The translations under genes and the position numbers were made by a program. The notes under the pieces were generated by a model. That model worked only from the letters and a program-made list of their open reading frames with translations. It ran no database searches and was not told where the DNA came from. A stretch of 64,000 nucleotides of DNA from Trogon surrucura (taxonomy: Eukaryota > Chordata > Aves > Trogoniformes > Trogonidae), in contig CM036626.1 of the NCBI GenBank assembly GCA_020746105.1, positions 18,155,001 to 18,219,000 on the forward strand, in the 5' to 3' direction. Each line of letters opens with the position of its first letter. Positions within the stretch are counted from its first letter, which is position 1. Shown here piece after piece: positions 58,801-64,000 of the stretch.

Positions 58801-60539
58801 AGGGGATTTGGAGCTGCCCTGTAAAACAGTTGGAAACTCAATATATTAGGCTAGTTTTGAAAGGGTGTTTTTTCCCCAGCGTGACTACCTGTGGTTCAAC
58901 AGATGGCCATTTGGAAAACCAAACAGGAAAAGGAAGGCACACAAAAAAAAAAAAAGATAAATTTTCCCTTCCACTGGATCCCAACAGCAGGGAAAAGACA
59001 ATGCAAGGACATTGGGACATACTAGAGGCCCCCAATCAACACCCACCCACAAGAAGGGCATCTGGGGAAGGCAGTGGGACGTGAGTGGGCACCCCACAGG
59101 GTGAGCCAGGAGGGAGACACACCAGGAAAGGACACCTAGGCATGGCAACACCAGCTGAGGCTGTGATAGAAGCCTCTGCCTTATGCTAACACCTCGAGGC
59201 TGAATTATCTACCACGAATGCCACGTGGAAAACCTCTAATAAAGTCAGCCTATTCCCCAGCGGGGAAATTAGAGCTAATCACTGAAAGGATGCCTTCCCT
59301 GACCGTTTCAGGCTGTGAGCACATGCAGAAGCTGCTCACTGGAAGTTTTCAGTTTACTTCGTGTTGGTCTCTGAACAGAAACTGCAGTTACTCGGGTTTC
59401 TATGTCAATGGCACCAAGCATCACTTCACGGCACGAGGAGCCCCGGCATCAACCGGCAACGCTGATGCCTCAGTCTGAGGGAACAAACCACAAACAATCA
59501 GGACAGTAAAGGAGCGGAGTGTTACAGCAGAGGCACATTAAACCTTTGCATTTGGTAACCATCATCCCACTTCCCAGACAAAAAGCATCTCCTGCTTGTC
59601 AGGCTTTCCCTAAGAGCTCTTCCTATCTCCAGCAGCACACCGGGCACGCAGCAGGGCACTCACTGTAAACAAAATCATCCTTAGCTGGGATGATACCAGC
59701 TCTGCCTTTGTTGACTCCAAATTCTGCTTTTGAAGCCAGCAAGGAAAGAAAACGGGAAGATACAATCCTGGCTGCTACCCTATAACCATCCTTTTTTTTC
59801 CCTGGCTTATCTCATTTCACATATGTGAAGAACTATAGGCAAAACATCCCTGAAAGCAAACAGGCAGAGGAACACGCTGCACCCCCCCCAAACCAGTGGC
59901 CAGTGCAGGCAGTTTTCGCTCAGTCAGCAGCAACTTTTTGATCTGCGCAAAAACCTAAAGTAGTGGGGGCTGGGGACCACCTCTAGCACTAAGGAGGATC
60001 TGCTGAGAAGCTTTAGCTCTGCCCCAACTGGTTATGGTTTTGCGATGGGTGCACAAACCAAATGTTTTCCCATCTAGGAAAGCGCTGCTGGTCCTTAAAC
60101 ATCTCCTGAGCAGGAACATCACCATCATCTTTCTGACAAAATCACAGAAACGGGTATAAAATCCTTCCCTTGAAAAAGAAGGAAAAACATCCACTAGTAC
60201 AAACACAAAGGATCTGCTTTTGAACCCATTTAAAAGAGGAGTAGCTTTTACAACATAAATAACATGGCTTCAGATGAAGAGCTGTGTATGGAAGGATGGG
60301 ACTACGGTTGTCAGAGACCCAGGTGGTGAGGGAGAGTGCCTGGAAATGAGCTGTTCTCCATGTTCAACGTTTCTCCAATCATTTTCATATTAGCATATCT
60401 CTAAGTGCATATAATTTTCACATCAAAGGGTAATTTTTTAGGTATTTAAAAGAAAAAACACAACCAAAAAAAAAACACCAAGGATTTAAATAGAGAATAA
60501 TTTCTTTGCTGAAGTCTTTCTAGCAGCTCCTCTCTATGG
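58801..60539. other. Non-coding, no recognised gene
   Basis: No gene recognised. A 13-base A run lies at 58943-58955. Antisense-overlapping open frames at 58830-59151 are short. No interspersed repeat is recognised. Confidence 0.5.
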
Positions 60540-61130
60540 CATGACAGAAAAATTACAGAGGAGACAAGCATTTAGAAAACTCTTCCCTGGAATTCAGATT
60601 ATTCTTCAATCACACAGCAAAAAAAAAGGTTCAGCCAAACTGCAACAGAAAACAAGAAAGCTCTGGGAGCACCAGCCTCCCCGCATCCTAACTCAGGAGC
60701 CACCTGCACCCTCTGCCCCTTGGGGGCAGAGAAATCAGTGTTTAGAAGCTTGTCATGGGGAGGGAGAACTGGAAACAAGTCTGAGCCCTTCTTGTCTCCC
60801 AGCAGCCCTTCCCAGCAGGGGTGGTCCCACTACAGTAGCCAGGAACACCTCTCACCCTTTCCCTCTATGCTGCTCATCCTCTACTCTGCTTTCTACTCCT
60901 CTGGGTTTGGACAAAAGCAGCACGGACAAGTGCCAGGCACTTCTCTCCAGCCCTATCCAGGTCCTTGCAGGGGCCCATTTACTCTCCTCCAGCCTCTTGA
61001 AGCCACTCACATGGTTGGCCTTTGGTGCTCTGTTCCAGCAATCGCAGGAACCGGGCTCGGGCAGGAACTCTCCTTTAATGAGATTTTATTAAAAGACTCT
61101 ATTACAAATAACCACTTAAGCAAGTGAACC
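60540..61130 (+). other. ATG-started 183-codon open frame; coding status unsupported
   Basis: The plus strand is open from an ATG at 60541 to 61092. The product is basic near its start (KLQRRQAFRKLF) and then serine-, proline- and leucine-rich, with no domain or signal I recognise. A second plus frame (60720-61127, 135 codons) overlaps it in another phase. No Kozak-like context (TGGCATGAC) or flanking splice pattern is convincing. Most likely chance in a GC-rich stretch, though a lineage-specific transcript cannot be excluded. Confidence 0.25.
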
Positions 61131-62514
61131 TTTGGAGCCTTTAGTCCATGATGTCAGTACTGTGGCTGGCTATTTCCCGTGAGTATTAAACCTGATGCTA
61201 ATATAGGGCTGTTCTATATGACAGCTATAAAACTGCTTAAGCATACCAGGCAGGGGGCCAGGGAGGCTTTTTGTTGCCTATCAGGGTTTGGCTAAAGGTC
61301 TCCTGCAACAAGGCAGTGGGAAGCAACGTGCTAGGCAGGGGCTCAGCGCTCCCTCACAAGGCTGAAAGATCCCCCGAGGCTGAAAAAAATCCACGTAGCA
61401 AAGGCTACGCAGCAAAGCCTTTGCATCTGTACCCACACCTCGTTTGCTTGGCGAAATTCTTCACCTCCGTGCCCAGCGTGTGGGGTCCCAGCTAGGGGCC
61501 CCCAAAGCAGCACTGCATCACCACCCAGAAGTTACACACCGCGTCAGTCCGCCCTCCACACCTCAACCCTGGGCAGTGGCTGTAGCAACACCCAACATTT
61601 ATCCTGAGGTGAGCGGGTTTATCAACACATCCAGCAGCACCGTTTACACAAGGCTGGCTTTTCAGCCTGCCCTCCCCTGTTTGGGAGCAGTTCTGCCCAC
61701 CTGCCCTCCCCACACACACACCCCCCCAGGGCTACACGTGTCCACAGCAGCTGCTCGCCCACTTGTTTGCAAATCACGCCCAAGATACACGAGGAATGCA
61801 AACAGTGTTTGCCAACGGTAACCGATACTAAAACTAACAATAAGACTGGTTTGACCCACCTGTCAGCAGGCGACTGATAAGCAGAGGGCATAATAATACC
61901 CATTAATGACGGCATAATCTGCAGTTTCCTACCAATAGGTGGCACCAGCAATTTTTGGATACGCTACAACATGGTATAGCTGATCCCTTGCCACGAGGCA
62001 TCCAGCCCATCAGCAGAAGATGGATGGAGCAACATTTGGAACGGCAGTACCCAGCCCCTCTCATCTTTTGTCTGAGTTAGGGAAAGGTTAAAACTCCCAC
62101 AAGGCAGTTTGTGCTTCCCCAGACAAACTTATTTTCTGGAGTAAATCTAACTCGAGCAAGTCCTTCAGGGAAAACGAGTCTGGAAGCCATACGCAAACAG
62201 ATCACAAAAATTTGTTTAAAATGGAAGCACAGAGCAAGCCTCCATAGAAGGCAAGCATACAATTTAACACAGTAAAAGCAAAGCTTCTTCTGACTGAGCC
62301 TTGCCTCCCGTGAGAAAACATCCAAGTTACAGCCTAACACAGTTTAAGCACATGGGATAAATATATTACCTTGACTGGAGCATCCTACAGAAGAAAACCT
62401 CAAACCACACACGTGCCCCGTGCACACAGTAAAGGAGCAGCAATACCAGGCAGGTCAAAAGGAGCCTGTAGGCAGCACAACTCCCCAGAACAAACCTCCC
62501 AGAGCAGAAGTGAG
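61131..62514. other. Non-coding, no recognised gene
   Basis: GC-rich 61270-61790 with overlapping frames on both strands. A CA run followed by seven C residues lies at 61710-61728. No recognised gene or repeat. Confidence 0.5.
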
Positions 62515-62553
62515 GCTGGAAAGAGCCCATCAAATGCTGGAAAGAGCCCATCA
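62515..62553 (+). repeat. 21-bp tandem duplication
   Basis: The word GCTGGAAAGAGCCCATCA occurs at 62515 and again at 62536, giving just under two perfect copies of a 21-base unit. Because the unit is a multiple of three, frames remain open through it, which explains the two overlapping small frames around 62371-62689. Confidence 0.88.
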
Positions 62554-62689
62554 GGCAAACTCCCATCAGCTGTCCCCCACCCACTACAGGTGCATGGCAT
62601 TTAACGGCTTCGACTTACAACTCCACGCAGCTGAATTCAGCCTGTATAAATTATTAAAGAGTCTGCAGAACATTACACAGTTCATGTAG

Positions 62690-62950
62690 TTAATGATTAT
62701 AGTTCAGCGTCTAGGTCAGATATAATTAGATGTTACATTAAAATAGCTTCACAGAGCCATTTATTCTGATTTAATTACTTAAAATGATAGCATAACGAGG
62801 AGTGCTTTCAAAGAAAAAAAAAGAAATCTTTTAATGAGCTCATTTTAAGTTAATATAAGGCAAATTAATCATTTAACAAAATGCAGCATAAAGACAAGTT
62901 CGTACTTTAAAATATGTTGTGCTTATGTCAAGGAGGTTAGTTTATTGCCA
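62690..62950. promoter_or_regulatory. Candidate conserved non-coding element
   Basis: AT-rich, repeat-free block with GTAGTTAATGATTATAG, GATATAATTAGATG, GATTTAATTACTTAAAATG, AATTAATCATTTAAC and several TTAAT cores in about 250 bases. No sizeable open frame. Appearance and density fit a regulatory element; not proven. Confidence 0.3.
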
Positions 62951-64000
62951 GGCTGGGAGAGATACACAAACGGGTGGCTCTTGAAACACCACCACATCCC
63001 AAATGCAGTACATCTGGAACATCTTTAAACCATGTTTTCTTCCTTCCCCAGATATACCTGCTACATTAAAGTCCTTTGAAATACAACCTGAGCAGCAGAT
63101 TTATGACCATCAAACTGCGTCTTTATTGCAACGTGTAACAGAGCAATAGCTGTGCAAAGCACTTACCCGGAGTAGGTGAGCCTGTGATGAAGGGTTAATT
63201 GTGGGATGGTTCATTAATCATTCATTTGCTGGCTCAGAAAATTAGCTTTCACTTGTTTGTTTGCTCAAGAAGTGATAAGCCCATTCCCTCACTAGCTCAT
63301 CTATTTTCTTCCCTTTGCATTGTTTTAGAGATTTTAATCCTTTCCAATTTTTGTAATCAGTCATTTTGGTCTTTTAGCAGGAGCATTTCCAAGCAAGCAG
63401 CAATTACTGGAGTGAAAGCAAGCAACTCTCTGCGGGGAAGGCAGCAGGCTCTGCTTCACAACCCTGCCAGGAACCGCATCCCTCCTCTCGCTGCCCCGCA
63501 CGGCAGCTGAGGCAGGGGCTGAGAAGAAGTCCCATCCTCTTCAGAGCCAGAGCCACCCCATCTCTGCTGCAAATCGAACTCCCTGCCCAGGCATTCAGAT
63601 AAACATCTATGTCAGGTTAAAAAGCAGGTCAAGACATACTGAGCCGTCTGCAGGTCATCTCCCAGCCATCACTGCTCACCCTTTTCTGTCCTCGCCTGAA
63701 ACCACAGCCTCACCAAGCTAGAAATGAAAAGCCTGAGGGGATCTGTAAAGCGGGTCCTGCTCCTAATCATGATTTTTGTTCCCTCTGCATAAAGGTTAAA
63801 ACAACAACAACACAAACCTCTCCCAGGAAAACATTTGCAAGCATTTCCATAGCGTTGCCTGCAACACGCGTGGTCCTCCAGCTCAGGCATCGCTTGGGTA
63901 CTTTGGTGAGGGAGTAGGGGCTGGCTGTCAGGCAGCAACTGCACTACTCCCACTAGGAACATAAATAATTCGGGGCTACACATTTCTTTCTTAACGTATC
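62951..64000. other. Non-coding, no recognised gene
   Basis: No gene or dispersed repeat recognised up to the window edge. Frames at 63199-63510 (plus) and 63669-63983 (minus) are about 100 codons and match nothing known. Confidence 0.5.

Noticed and set aside
60541-61127. 183-codon ATG frame as a gene
   Set aside because: It has no domain, the composition is serine/proline/leucine-rich, and a second phase is open over the same DNA.

Overview
The window looks like non-coding nuclear DNA from a bird. The evidence is its repeats. Three CR1 LINE 3' ends carry the avian TTCTATGATT-type tail, and a compact SINE joins a tRNA-Ile-like head to a CR1-type tail. That SINE design is the one I know from passerines (TguSINE1 type), so a passerine is my best guess, but this is inference from memory of the family. 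Recognisable interspersed repeats make up only about 1.5 percent of the sequence. I see no bacterial features, no operon structure, no CRISPR array, and no LTR or other virus-derived element.

No protein-coding exon could be recognised. The open frames on both strands are short and often begin at TTG or CTG. They overlap open frames on the other strand and carry no domain, signal peptide or repeat I know. The longest ATG-started frames are about 190 codons (33773-34345), 183 codons (60541-61092) and 154 codons (12053-12517). They lie in GC-richer stretches where chance open frames are expected. The window is therefore probably intergenic or deep intronic.

Layout of supported features, left to right: a short CR1 3' end (11589-11646, +); the tRNA/CR1 SINE (16842-17024, -); a longer 5'-truncated CR1 (18693-19047, -); a 23-bp tandem duplication followed by an AP-1-like site and a TATA box (21408-21760); a U2 snRNA pseudogene with an internal deletion (26869-26944, -); two related fragments of an old dispersed repeat (28108-28145 and 29131-29246); a fairly young CR1 3' end with an open ORF2 C-terminus (44500-44789, +); and scattered simple-sequence tracts.

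Between these lie repeat-free, AT-rich blocks dense in homeodomain, POU octamer and SOX-like motifs and in short dyads: 6150-6330, 7440-8010, 11060-11330, 13640-14020, 28375-28530, 28880-29128, 30560-30905, 37590-38560, 46320-46740, 53200-53700, 58740-58800 and 62690-62950. They resemble vertebrate conserved non-coding elements, as found in gene deserts around developmental regulators. Conservation cannot be seen from one sequence, so these calls are tentative. I found no convincing new multi-gene system. The items most worth checking are the SINE, the deleted U2 copy, the paired old-repeat fragments and the recurring GTGAT...ATCAC dyads.
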